Shown here: one piece after another, positions 21,593 to 32,802 of the stretch | Layout: each line of letters opens with the position of its first letter | Position numbering within the stretch: position 1 is the first letter of the stretch | Assembly: GCA_012845835.1 (NCBI GenBank) | Contig: JABAKD010000016.1 | Span: forward strand, 8,205,919 to 8,269,918 | Direction of reading: 5' to 3' | Source of the DNA: Undaria pinnatifida | Taxonomy: Eukaryota > Sar > Phaeophyceae > Laminariales > Alariaceae | DNA: 64,000 nucleotides | Translations under genes and position numbers: made by a program | The notes under the pieces: generated by a model | Database searches by the model: none | Told to the model about the DNA's origin: nothing | Seen by the model: the letters and a program-made list of their open reading frames with translations, nothing else

Positions 21593-22309
21593 CGAAACGG
21601 AACGGAACAAAAGCAACAACGACACACCAAACCATACAAGGTTGGTTGGTGTGTGCGGGTGTCCTACATTATTGTCCTTCCTCAACCATGCCAAACCCTA
21701 ACCCTAACCCTAACCCATACTACGAAGTACCGGTCGAAGTCCCCCTCATGACATCAGTGGGGTAAAATGGTTACAAAGGTCAAATAACGCGTATCATCGG
21801 TGTGTGCCACAAGACCTAACAAGCGTTACGAGTACAACAAGCCAGACCGCCGCCGCAAAAAAAACAACAACAACGAGAAACGGGGCAAGACGACAAAAAA
21901 AAAAAAAAACTGCAAGAAGACAGCAAAACAAAACTAGGCAAAACACACGCACAAGACAAAATAACGTCCCATGCCAAACACGCCTGGATGGTTGGTGTGG
22001 TCGCGCATGCGAGCTTGCGTGCTTAACCAACCATGGCATGCCGGAGACACATCTAAAACAACCCAGAAAATAAGCATATTAGAAAAGGATAAAGCCCCAT
22101 CCGCACGGGGGCAACAAAACGCCGCTTTTCCTTCCTTCTATCGATCACTCCCCCCTGCGCGCGCGTGCCCGCCTCCAGCCTTCCCCCCCCAACAACGCCG
22201 CGGGAATGCTCACCTGAAGGATAGAGAGACTCTTCCCTTCGCACTCCTCCAGCTCGAAGCCGCACAGGTCCGTCCACGCGCTGTTGACATGCGTGATTCG
22301 GAAGGGGTG
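21400..22309 (-). other. PAS domain exons (9 and 10)
   Basis: HPFRITHVNSAWTDLCGF and ECEGKSLSILQ, then GAETD in the next exon, follow the PAS/LOV pattern V-N-x-A-W-x-x-L-C-G-[FY] ... G-[KR]-x(3)-[IF]-L-Q-G-x-x-T-D. In photoactive LOV domains the segment is G-x-N-C-R-F-L-Q. Here the flavin-binding Cys position is Leu (GKSLSILQ), so a flavin-cysteinyl photocycle is not expected. Confidence 0.85.
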
Positions 22310-25300
22310 CTTTGGCCAGGAGGGGGGGGGGGGGACGGCGCATGGAGAGGACAGCAGCAGGACAGGACGACGGGTTGCGTTGGCGGGGGAGGGAAAGGGT
22401 TTGTTACGATGTAGCTGCGCATGTATATAATGAAATCCAGTAAACAAGATAACATACCTGGTACAGAGTGGTACATGGCATGACTTCCGATTTCAATTTT
22501 ATTTTTTGGGCTCATGTACGACTTGCGTCAAAAAATGATACGAGTATACATCATACCACTTCTGGTTTGTTCATTTTATTCTTTCTCTTGGGTGCTTTTC
22601 CACTCGAGAATGACTGGAGCCTGTCTTGTGACCACGGACTTGACTCCAAGCGACTCCAGGCGATGTGTTGACACGAGAACAACAAAAAGCAGTACATGTC
22701 GTATTATAGCATAACATGGAATAGCACGCATACAGAACAAAAAACAAAATATCACGGCAGAATAAAAACATCAGCGCAGCTAATTGCAATCCTACATCTG
22801 CAGCACTAGTTGCAAGCCACACGATTACCGTACACGTGCCTACGCGATCACGGCCTCCGGGTGGGGTCGGGTCCCGACCCAACCGAAAGCCTAAGCGCTA
22901 CGACCCTAGCCCCAAACTTATAATGCGTGGCATCAGGGCGTCGGTTCGGATCAGAGTTGGCCAATCAAAATCGAGGCGTGGTCTATTGGGGGTGGTCCGT
23001 CCGACAACGCCTTTCACCCTAAAGCACTAAAGCCCTGATAATATAGCGTGCGTCTTGCAAACATAGTGCTGCAGTTCTAGGATTGCAGGGACGTCTCGTC
23101 GAACAAACCGTAACAGAACAGAGCAGAACAGAGCAGAACAGAGCAGAACAAAGCAGAACAGAACAAAAAACAACACACCGCGGAAACTATGAAGCAAACT
23201 ATGAAGCAAACTATGAAGCAAAAAAAAAAAAACAAGACGCAAGGCGAAATACAAGGAAACGGAGACCGAGTCCGCGGCGACATCCAACACACCCCTTACC
23301 CTCGGCGTGGTGACAACGATCCTCGACTTCTTGTCCTGCAGGGCGTTCTGGAGAGTGTTGGGCACAACGGGGAATTCCTTCTCGCCCCCCGCTCGCATCA
23401 GCTGATGGTAATACGCCACGGGATCAAACGTAATGTCCAGCTCTTCAATCTGCAGAAAAGTAGAGTACAACAGTCGTGGTGCCAAGTTAGCGCGGCACCC
23501 GCTAGGGCGGGGGGGCAGCTTAGTGCGGTGAAAATCGCCGCCCTTTAGTGCGGGGGTCCAGTTTAGTGCGGTGAAAATTGCCACTCTTTAGTGCGGGAGC
23601 CCAGTTTAGTGCAGTTGAAATATCGCCTACCACCACACCCCCAAGTGCGGGAGCCCAGTTCAGTGCGGTGAAAATCGCCCCGTCACCATACCCGGAAGTG
23701 CGCGACTCCGCTTTACTCATTTGTTGCTTGCCTTCGTCATTTCGACCATTGACGCATTCCTTTCGAGATGGAGCACAGTTCCCACTCCTACTGCAGACAC
23801 TTCCAACATAAGGGAATGGGGGGGGGGGGGGGGGGGTGTAATCATTGTCATGCATGGTCGTAGTCTGTAAGACCATACATGGACCCTCCTGCTCCTACAA
23901 CGCCGGGACGGAACGCGTTGGGTTTCCATCCATCAGGCAGACATTGCTTGCACCAAGCGCGAAGCGCCGTGAGTCGTTCGACGAGTCGCATTAAGGGTGG
24001 GTGAACTGCATCCTCGTACTAAGAACCTCTTGTGCGGCGGACTTTGGCACCTTGTGCGTGCTTCCTTGCATATGGGTGACAGCATGGAATGACTCGATTT
24101 TTTTTCTGGTGAGGCCAACTCCAAAGAGAGCAGTAGGTATAAAGGGGGTAAGGGGGGGGGGGCATTTACCTTGTTCTCGCTGTCGAACCGCGCTCGGACC
24201 ATGCCGGACTTCTCGCACTCGCTGACCGCGCCGTGCGCACTGCAGCAGAAACGAACAAATACGCCCGACAAAAGGAAGGAGCGCGAGCCGCGCGCGAAAA
24301 AATCACAGTAAAAACAGAAGCAAAAGAAAACGCAAAACAAAAAAGTTGAGCCCGTTAATTAAACAGCGAAGGACGTTTTATATATGTTTTATACCTGGTA
24401 TTTTACAAGCCTTGGGCTAGCGACGAGGGGGGAACAGAGGGGGGGTTGCGGCAGGCCTGGAAAGGAACCACGTCGAGTCCAGGGAGAGCCGCAACACTAA
24501 CCACAAATGGCCGCCATACTTTAGCATCAGAAATCAAGCATACAACCAGTACTTCCAACACGTCGCCAGTATCAGCACAGTTTGCCCATCTCTTTTATTT
24601 TCTTCTTCCCGCACTCTGCCTCTCTCTCGTTACCTCTTTCCGCTGTGCCCCTCCCCCCCCGGTCCATATCTCTTACGCCCCTGCCCCCCGCCCCCCTGTC
24701 CGGAACACCGCACGGCGCTTCGGGCTTGGTGCAAGCAATGTCTGCCTGGTCGGTGAAAGCCCGACGTGCTCTGTTCGGGCATAGTAGGGATGCGAGGGCC
24801 TATCACGATGGTTGTACGACTACGACCATGCATGAACATCGAGTGCACCCCCCTCTCTCTCACATGGCGTCGAGCGTGCGCATCGTGAAGGTGCACATCA
24901 AGCCATCGTTGTTGAAGAATGCTCCACCACCGCCATCGTCGTCACACCCCAGCGTGTACTCAATAGAGACGGGACCTTCACTGCGGCGGGTCTTCACTCC
25001 GATATTGTCGCAGCTCACATTTAGGCTCTGAACGTCCGATATCATTCCTGCAAGGGTTGGGAAAAAGAAAAAAGGACCGCATCGCAGGCGGCGGCAGATA
25101 AGGCGAATCGCGGCTATCATTATCAAAGTTGCCTCCCTGGTTCGGGTGCTGGTTCTCGTTTTTGGTTCTGCTTTTTTCGTGTGTTTTTCTTTTCACGCTC
25201 TGAACGTCCGGTGTATCCGTCCCACATAGTGAGAACCATATGCCTCTAGCCAAAAATGTCCACCGGTCAGAACCAATAGGCAAACTGGAGCCAACACGTG

Positions 25301-27804
25301 AAAGGCCAACAGGCCAAAGACATTATAGACCAATGAACCCACTGGGCAATTCAGTAGGCCAAAGCCAAGAGCCCAAATCCAATAGGTCAACGAAGGCAAT
25401 ACCAGTAGATTATTTATTGCACGCGATCCGGAATTCAACCTTCAGTTTGTTGACCTTACGTCGGTGGCTATCGTCATGACTCCTTTACATGAATCCTAAT
25501 CTCTCACCGTCCACGCCGAGCAGCACCCTGCGGTTGTTGACAACGTCAGCGGGGCTGAAGGAACGGTACGGGGTGATCGGCATCGTCAGACGAAGGTCTT
25601 CCGATACCAGCTCGGCCCAGGCGTCCTCATCCACGGATCCTTCCGCGCGAAGGTCGAATACCTGGTTGTTTGAGAGGCATCGAGCAAGAGAGACATCGGC
25701 AAGAGAGATATTGAGAAACAGACGCGAGATACGTAGATAGTAAGATACTGATATATATATATATATTCGTCGAAGTACATACTCCCAAGTATATATATAT
25801 ATATTGAGACGTGGAGATGTTCAAGTACTGAGACATGGAGAGAGATAATGTAGAGACTTACATCGCAAGATGGAGAGAGAGAAACACGGAGATACATTTA
25901 AGATACCAAGATAGCGAGAGACACATGAATTGACTCAATAAGAGATACTGAGTTAATAAGACATCTGGAGAGAGGGGGGGAGAGACACGGAGACATTTGA
26001 GACGTTGACATGTTGGCTATTGAGATAAAAACTCTTACCGAAATAATGAGATACCTCGTACACGATAGAAAGCGAGAGATACGGAGAGATGGCAAGATCG
26101 AGGGGGGGAAAGAGACATATCGACAGATACACGCCGATGCTGAGAGAAACAGTAAGGAAGGAAGGCAGAGCAGTGCTTTTTTCGTTGTCAAAGACACAGA
26201 TGGATATAGGCATAGTTATCTGGAGGAAGCCAAAAAGGCTCGGGTACCAGCATGAAGACGTGTATGTGAAAATTATAATATTAATAGTATGAAGATAATG
26301 ATACGTGTAGAGTTCAAAAGATGTTCAAAAGATGGATAGAGGACAGACGGAGAGGTTGCTACCACAGAGAAGAACAACAAGCACCAAGAGCAAACAAACA
26401 ACCCCGTCTGCCCTCACAGACGAAGAGGTTGCTACCACAGAGGAGAACAACAAGCACCAAGAGCAAACAAACAAGCCCGTCTGCCCTCACCATCCGCAGA
26501 GTTCGGCGGCGGTCATCGCGGCAAGCGGCCAGCTTCTGGGCGGCCGCCTTATTCTTCGCCTCGATCTCCTCCTGAAAAAAAAAAAAAAAACAGGAACGAA
26601 GCAACAAAAAAACAACAACATATCAGACACTCTGATGTGAGCACATGAAAAAACAACAATACCAACACCACAACCACCACAACCACCACCACCACCACCA
26701 TCATCCAACCAACCAATAGAGCAACGCACGCAACGGCAAACACCGCCGCCGAAACCAACTACAAAAATGAAGCCGAAAAACATTACAACGGCACTCGCAC
26801 ACCCCGTACTGATTGCACTCACACTCGTGAACCGGATACGAAAAAAAACTTACGTCAGGTTTGCTGCCTTCTGACTCATGAGACAAAGCCCCCGCCCCGC
26901 CCGACAACACGATACAGACAAAAAAAAAAAAACTAAGCCTTCCCCGTTACTGCTACACTCACCGCTTCCTTGTGCAGCTGTGTGAGCTGCTCCTGCATCC
27001 TGTCGGTGCACTGCTTTTTCAAAGTGCGGGACTTGCGGGCCTGCCGGCGGTTACGCTCCCTCTCCATCATCTTCTTGTCATCCGCGCTCGACGTCTGCAG
27101 TTCAGGAACAGCCCGAGGGGTTAGGGTAAGACTAGGGTAGTGGGTAGGATGAGGTGGGGAAGGGTGAGGTGGGATTGGGTGGGGTCGGCCATGCTTACTA
27201 TAGCAGTCTATTGACGTACGATGAAAGAGAAGGACGCCCTACATCCCGCCCCTCGCCCAAAACAACATTAAGAGCAAAATCTCGAACATCTCGTCGGTCC
27301 GTCCGTACATCAGAGTGACCCGGCTGGAGACATGAACTCAGCCCAAAAGCAACGCGCAGCAGCAGGGATCAGCACCAGCACCAGCACCAGCACCAGCACC
27401 AGCACCAGCACCAGCATAGAGCTCCTACAACACTGCTACGACTTCTGTGATATTTCCCACCTCGCCCCCTGAGGAGGAAGAGCCGGTGCTCATCCGGCTT
27501 CTCTTGCTTCTGTGGCCCATCATGCCGGCGTCGAACTGGCCGAGAAAAAACACCAACAAAAATCGCGGGAGCCAGAGAAAGAGGGGGGGGGCGGGGGGAA
27601 ATAAGAACGAGGATTTTGCGTGTGTGCGCTCTTCCCCTGTCGAAAAGGTCGGGGAGCACGACAAAAGGACGAGCATGCACCCACTGCAAGGAAGAAAGCG
27701 AACACATATAAACGCACCCCCAAAAAGGAGCCCCCCATCATGGCGATGGTTTGCGGAAGGCTCGCCAGCCCCGCGTCGGTGTACAGTCCCAGACCGATCT
27801 CCAT
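21400..27804 (-). CDS. bZIP-PAS transcription factor, 10 exons recognised, 3' end missing
   Basis: Nuclear DNA-binding regulator by family. Exons on the minus strand: 27718-27804, 27461-27535, 26963-27094, 26491-26571, 25508-25661, 24864-25047, 24170-24239, 23300-23449, 22214-22309 and 21400-21495. All nine introns start GT (GTGAGT, GTAAAT, GTAAGG and similar) and end AG, and every junction phase agrees, giving 375 codons. Residues 69-108 hold the bZIP; 126-311 a linker with PITPYRSF and LDITFDPVAYYHQL; 312-375 a PAS core. As I recall, this order is typical of stramenopile bZIP-PAS proteins. The first ATG (27804) is the one before the first donor, but the frame is open upstream to 28059, so the start is uncertain. 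The PAS C-terminal strands, expected after residue 375, were not found in the next few kilobases. The gene is therefore partial as annotated; unusual introns or a broken end are both possible. Confidence 0.85.
21693..21716 (+). repeat. Interstitial telomere-like repeat
   Basis: About 3.7 units of AACCCT (TTAGGG on the other strand), inside the intron between PAS exons 9 and 10. Confidence 0.8.
22475..22690 (+). repeat. Dispersed repeat B, copy 1
   Basis: The core at 22609-22643 (gactggagcctgtc, gtgaccacggacttga) and a looser 5' part (ttgcgtca, atac, ggtttgtt) recur in the same order at 35660-35860. Confidence 0.65.
23816..24145 (+). repeat. Dispersed repeat A, copy 1 (bZIP-PAS intron 7)
   Basis: Begins with a G-run and atgcatggtcgtagtc, and includes aggcagacattgcttgcacc and cgaagcgccgtgag, then gtgaactgcatc and ggcaccttgtgc. 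The same words in the same order occur at 52620-52925. It starts about 25 bp beyond the exon 7 donor. Confidence 0.75.
24700..24858 (-). repeat. Dispersed repeat A, copy 2, inverted (bZIP-PAS intron 6)
   Basis: The reverse complement carries atgcatggtcgtagtc, agagcacgtcgggctttcac, aggcagacattgcttgcacc and gaagcgccgtg, matching copies 1 and 3. It is truncated at the 3' part. Confidence 0.75.
25758..25805. repeat. TA dinucleotide runs
   Basis: Two (AT)8-9 tracts within an intron otherwise made of gagagaca-type low-complexity sequence (25680-26130). Confidence 0.75.
26491..27094 (-). other. bZIP domain exons (3 and 4)
   Basis: Exon 3 encodes ERERNRRQARKSR, the N-x7-R basic signature (N69, R77), preceded by KK and acidic residues. 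The heptad positions R+10, +17, +24 and +31 are M87, L94, I101 and A108. The last two come from exon 4, across a 391-bp intron, so the zipper register independently confirms the splice. A Lys/Ala/Arg-rich helix (to residue 125) follows. The zipper is short. Confidence 0.88.
27371..27416 (+). repeat. (CAGCAC)n microsatellite
   Basis: About eight cagcac units in intron 2 of the bZIP-PAS gene. Confidence 0.85.
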
Positions 27805-27949
27805 CCCGCTCGATCTTCTCCACGTCCCTCCCTCTCTCTTCTCCAATTCCCTCGTTTGTTTCTGTTGTTGCAGCAAGGAACTAATACCTGCCAGAGGGTA
27901 AGAGAAACCAGGTACATGGTATGAAACAAGAAATACTTGGTGCAAAAAC

Positions 27950-28060
27950 AAGGCAAAACAAGGCAAAGCAAGCCAACCCAAACCAAAATCAAGCCAAGAA
28001 CCAAGCCAAGCCGAGGCAAGGCAAGGCAAGGCAAGGCAAGGCAAGGCAAGGCAAGCCAAA
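27950..28060 (+). repeat. (CAAGG/CAAGC)n pentamer tract
   Basis: aggcaaggcaaggca units, most regular at 28016-28055, upstream of the bZIP-PAS start. This is where its promoter or 5' exon would be expected. Confidence 0.75.
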
Positions 28061-28320
28061 ACGAAGCTGGCGAAGCAAACGCCAAATCAAAAGCTACGCC
28101 ATACCCCAAAGAACGGTGATACTTCGAAGTATATGCCATTCGAGTGTATGTAGCGACACCAAGGGGGCGAGAAGCAGGGTTATAATTAGTGCTCCAGCAC
28201 GTGGTGCGCGCACCACGAGCCGGAGGCGAGTTGCGCCCCCCGCAGGGGCCCCCGGAGGCCCCCCGGAGGACCGCCGGAGGCGAAAAAATTGGGTATATTT
28301 ACGTACTCAAAATGCGCGTC

Positions 28321-28689
28321 TCATCGCTCGTCTTGCAAAGAACACAGAAACAAGCACAGAAAGAACTCGCCGCACATAACTGCATAGATGCCAGCGCGCA
28401 GGTCAACTCTGAGAAATGTTCGAAATGTTGAAATCAATTCATTCGCCCCCTCATCACGAGCATCGTCCAAAATAGCGCCCGCTTCACGAACGATGTCAAG
28501 CCGCTTTATCAGATCAACGCCTTGTTTCCTGTACGACAAAGACAGCCGCATCAAGAGCTCAAGGCGTGCCACCGAAATCTTGCTGCGGGCAGGAATCTTG
28601 ATCCTGTTTAGGGCCGAGAGCCGCGCTCTCGCATTCGATGGTCTGCTACATTCTACCTCGAAAGCACGGCCGAGAACCATGCGAATCAT
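28321..28689 (-). CDS. Unrecognised 122-aa basic helical ORF
   Basis: ATG to stop without low-complexity runs. The composition looks protein-like, with heptad-like Leu and Arg: SVARLELLMRLSLSYRKQG, RLDIVREAGAILDDA. No family is recognised. It faces away from the ORF starting at 28813, and the surrounding 28160-29090 is more AT-rich than its neighbours. A GC-rich block of ccggaggc words (28215-28285) lies just beyond its 3' end. It could be a host gene or part of an insertion of unknown origin. Confidence 0.35.
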   Translation of the reverse strand: MIRMVLGRAFEVECSRPSNARARLSALNRIKIPARSKISVARLELLMRLSLSYRKQGVDLIKRLDIVREAGAILDDARDEGANELISTFRTFLRVDLRAGIYAVMCGEFFLCLFLCSLQDER

Positions 28690-28812
28690 TGAAACAGCCT
28701 ATTCCTCGGTACTTGAAAGCCTGTCAAGCCTTATTTTATCCTCGGACAGAGTAAAACGTTATAAGTTTGAACTTAGTTTCCTCAAAAAAAAAAAAAAAAA
28801 AAGAAATTCAGC

Positions 28813-29090
28813 ATGAAATTGTCAAAAATATCACAAAAAAAAGGCCCCAAAGAATCTTCGCCTGCGGCGAAAAGCAACCCAAAAAGTGTTTTCTGCGGCC
28901 AAAAAAGGCGCGGAGGGCGAAAACGGATGTGCGGCAAGCCGCACGTATAATTTTTGTGGTGCGCTAAGCCGATTTATCAGGGAAATGGTGCAACTGCGCA
29001 ACATTTCTCCACCAAATTATAACCCAGAAAAAAGAGCTCAGGCGAAGAAGGTACTAGCCAGGAAAACCGTCAAACGGTCATTCGCATCCC
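28813..29090 (+). CDS. Unrecognised Lys/Arg-rich ORF, apparently frameshifted
   Basis: From ATG 28813 a basic peptide (SQKKGPKESSPAAKSNPKS, then CGQKRRGGRKR) stops at 28945. A neighbouring frame continues protein-like with FCGALSRFIREMVQLRN and PNYNPEKRAQAKK up to a C-run at about 29088-29112. It could be a single basic protein broken by a frameshift, or two unrelated chance frames. Confidence 0.25.
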
Positions 29091-29155
29091 CCCCCCCCCC
29101 CCCCCCCCCCCTGATCGCATTCGACCCCGCCCCCCCCTCCTCGACCACGAGCTGA

Positions 29156-31145
29156 GGCCCCGAAGATAAAAATAAGTGTGGAGGGGGGAAGTCGAATGGA
29201 GAATAAACACTCAACTATGGTGCCTGGCACAAAAAAAAAGACAACAATTCCAAGCAACATGTACCCAACAAGGGCTTTTTGCAGTTACAAAAGCGGTACC
29301 AACAGCAGAACACCCACTTTTAAAAGATCTGCCTGATATCCTAGATGCGAAATATATATTCCAGTAAAAAGTAACCAACTCACATCATACATCTGTCTAA
29401 GCACTTCTACGTGGATGTGGTTTCAACAAAATATGTCGGGAGACGGCCAGTGAAGGGGAAAAGTCCAGCGGTCAAGAGTGCCAAACCCATCGTTCCACAC
29501 TAAAACCTAATAGTTTGGCGTCAGTCAAGGTTAATCGTTGGAAAAAATTCGTCGGTCTAGGGGTGGGGGTGTTGTCTCCTGACATATTCGCTTTCAACGG
29601 TACTGTAACGGTCCGACGGTTACGTAAGAGGAAATAGGCTTGTTTGTCCACAATTCAATATCTAAAAATACATACTTCAGTACATTTCTCCGATGGCTGC
29701 CGACAGCTTTACTTCCTGATCCACTCTTAAAACAGTGTTTCTTCTTTGAGTCCTACCACCGTATGTGCCCAACGTAGGCGAGACCTGCTTCGGTCAGCTG
29801 CAGGATTCACAGGCCCGAACGCGGCTCGTACTCCGCCTGACAGTCCCCAGCGCTGGTCGCGGGGATAAGTTGCTTGTGCGGCAAGCCTGGCAAGACGTCC
29901 TGGGTCCGACTCCTCGCCGCGACGACGGATAATTAACCTTCGGGCGTCTCCACCGTAGGTACTAAGGCGGGTGACAGACACGCCTCTGCATACTCGAGTG
30001 AAACCCCTCCTGCTCTCTAGGGCAGTTAAGTAAGAGCGTACGTCATTCTAATTTCTCCGTGTTCAAGAGAGGATTCACATCGAGAATGCCCGTACAACAC
30101 CGAGGAACAGAGTCACCGTCTTTCATACATACCCACCCTGGAGCAGGAGCGAGCGGTTACACACGAGTGAAAAGGTGTGGCTGTCGCCCCGCCTAACTAT
30201 GGGCGTAAATGTAAAAACTATTTGGATATTAATACCAGTCACAAAACGATTCTTATATTTCCGTCCACATTGGGATAAGGTGGAAAGGCTCAAAGGATTG
30301 CCATCCATCGTCGCGGCCAGGCTTCGGGCGAGGGGCGTTTTGCCCGGCATAACGTCGGACTTTTCTAAGCTATACCCGCGACCAGCGGTGAAGAGAACGG
30401 TCAGAAGCAGACCTCAGTGCGGACATGTGATTCCTGCGGCTGGCCGGGTTATGTTAGGTTATGCATAGACAGGGCACACCCGGCGGTGGTATATAGGACT
30501 CCAAGAGAAAGTATGTTATAAGTGGTGAGAGCGCGGCATCTACCGGAAACAAACGCCATGTTATCCCCTGGATGGACATGCCCACGTATACACATGCACA
30601 GACCAGGCACATGTGACGGTAGGTAGGACTTCAGGTGGAAGTGCATATTTACTTGGAGTAGATTGTTGCATATAGAGGTAATACAAAGAGCTTCTCTTAG
30701 CGTACCCAAGCGAGTAACACCGCCGTGGGACCTGCTTCACAGAGAGGCCTGCAGGGAGATATCTGCACAGACCAGTACCAGGCTGACAATAAAATATGGC
30801 GTCGTCGGCAGGACACAACTCGCTGGGAAACGTTTCTATTGGTGGGGTAGAAATGAGCAAGTACCAACAACGCAGCTTGCAAAGATAAGTATTGACCCGA
30901 AATTCGTCGAACTCACGGCTGACGTCCTTTAAATATTTTACTATGAGCATTTGCACCCGTGGCGATGGCCCAGGGCGGTCGAGGGCGCGGAACGCGCGGC
31001 GGGGGGGCGCCCCGAGCTGCGTACGTGTGAACAGCGTCTTTGTGACATTCAATTACGATGGGGAGCCCGAGACAGATGCGAGACGCAGCGGGCGTCGAGC
31101 TAAAACAAGCATCGTACTCGTACCTATCCGTACCTGGTAGGGTAC
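29156..31145. other. No gene recognised
   Basis: Contains short ORFs without motifs (for example 29176-29367 + and 29727-29981 -) and a weak local duplication (30465-30513 and 30600-30647: acaggcaca..ggtaggac). Confidence 0.35.
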
Positions 31146-31159
31146 AGACGGTATATTAT

Positions 31160-31372
31160 TATAAAAATGAAAATACACTCCAGCTGTGAGATCGAATATT
31201 TTGTCGAAACTCATCTTTGCAAGCTGTGTGTGATACTCCGATCGCGCGTATTACGGGTTGTGTGTCCTCATTGAGGATATAGGTCGGCGACTCCCCTTGC
31301 AACTACAGTGTAGCTACCAGGGTCAACAGGGTGATGTTAGGCAGTCTGTGCGCGGAAACTATAAAACCTGTT
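31160..31372 (-). mobile_element. 213-bp retroposon-like element, copy 1, with 14-bp target duplication
   Basis: The body is flanked by the 14-bp direct repeat agacggtatattat (31146-31159 and 31373-31386). The same body, about 96% identical by eye, occurs in opposite orientation at 54842-55053. The long target duplication and lack of inverted termini favour target-primed retroposition over a DNA transposon. No A tail or tRNA head was recognised. Confidence 0.8.
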
Positions 31373-31386
31373 AGACGGTATATTAT

Positions 31387-32420
31387 ACTCGGAGTATATC
31401 GTGCCGTATGGATCTTTCGAGCGAGCGAGCGAGATCAACATTAGACTAATATTAATACTACTACTACGTACATCAGTTCCCATAATGGCAAACTACAGAG
31501 TACAGTATACTACATACTTCGAGTATTACATACGAGACCGAGGGATCATACCGGTATTTCGAGCCTTCCATCCGATTTGGTTGCTATTATTAGTGCGGCA
31601 CCAAGTGTCTTGAGAAGTTCTCTTTGGAGCTCTCGACCTCAAACCCTTACCCTGACCGTTTGGGAAATTAAAATTTGGAATGTCATGTGTTGACGAGTTA
31701 TTAATATTAATACCGCAAAATGTCGACTGCTGTGGATGGGTGGACTGCCGTAGAGTCGCACACGACATGTGTAGTGTACGACTTCAGCAGTCCCGGCTCC
31801 ACAAGAAACCTGTAATGAGGCTCAAGCTGACTGCCTTATTTATTCTGGGCTACGTAACGAGAAAGCACATTTTTGTTCATTTTTGTTAATGTTGCATTTT
31901 CTTACCGGTGTATTATGGTATCTCCTGCTGCCATGCCGTCTGTATGGTGGCGGCGGTTTTCTGGGGCCAAGGCCAGCCAGAGGAGGGGTCGACTTTCTTA
32001 TTGGGCAGTGAGCGCCTTGGCTGAACACACTCTTATTATCTTCAAAATCCGAGGCCCGCTTTCTCGTGCGTTGCTTTTGCTTCCGTTTTTGTGGGATTGC
32101 CTGTACTCTGTCTTGGTGAGATTGCCTCTACTCTGCACAAACGACTTGGTCTCGCTTGGACACAATGGTTGATAGCCCACAACTTCTCAATCATTCCGAG
32201 AAATTCCCACGCGGTAGTGTAGAGTTTCCCGATTGGAGTCAAGTATAATGCCAGATACATCAGTTGTGGTCCCGCGTTAGAGCGGTGTCCCAGTTTAGTG
32301 CGATGATAATCGCTTCCCACGATATTGCTCGTCCTATTATACGTATGTATAAAACATTACTTGTACTGCCCCATCCCGGGGTAGTGCGGGGTCCCACTAC
32401 TATGTAGTTGTATAGTTAGA
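31387..32420. other. No gene recognised
   Basis: Short ORFs only. Confidence 0.35.
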
Positions 32421-32729
32421 GCCGGTCGCCCCGGTGGCGTATCAGGATATCCTCGAGCCTAGTATAGGTCAGTTTCGTGAGTTCGAGCCCCGCCGAGTGC
32501 ATACTCGTATAAATTCGTTGGGACTTTTTCTTGTGCACAAATTGACTTGCGGGAAGCGCGAGAGCGTGAGTTAGCAACACTTGATGAAAAATCGACGAGC
32601 AGTGGGATTGCTGAACCCCATGCGCGATAAAATTGAAGGCAAGAACCGGGGGGAAAGAAGGGACGACACCTGTGACAACGGCTTGTCCATAAGCTGGAAA
32701 GTAAAGTGTGAGAAAAAAAAAAAAAAAAA
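32421..32729 (+). mobile_element. tRNA-derived SINE, copy 1
   Basis: Begins gccggtcgccccggtggcg. The first 90 bp look like a tRNA, with an A-box-like ggtggcgtatcagg and a B-box-like gagttcgagcccc about 45 bp later. A body of about 200 bp shared with copies 2 and 3 follows, ending in 17 A. RNA polymerase III transcription from the internal boxes is inferred from the class. Confidence 0.85.
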
Positions 32730-32802
32730 GTGCGGGTGTTGTCGTCTGGCGAGGCACCGCACTAATGAAGGATCACGACACCACGGCTGCTGTGTATTGG
32801 TA

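Noticed and set aside
21693-21716. A chromosome end
   Set aside because: Fewer than four hexamers, lying within an intron and flanked by coding exons.
21400-22309. A photoactive LOV domain (aureochrome)
   Set aside because: The GxNCRFLQ cysteine is absent (GKSLSILQ).
25586-26213. Ser/Leu/Tyr-rich minus-strand ORFs
   Set aside because: Low-complexity gagaca/tatata intronic DNA. The real exon here is 25508-25661, in another frame.
32421-32510. A functional tRNA gene
   Set aside because: The tRNA-like head is followed by a shared body and A tail in three copies. No closed acceptor stem is visible; it is a SINE head.
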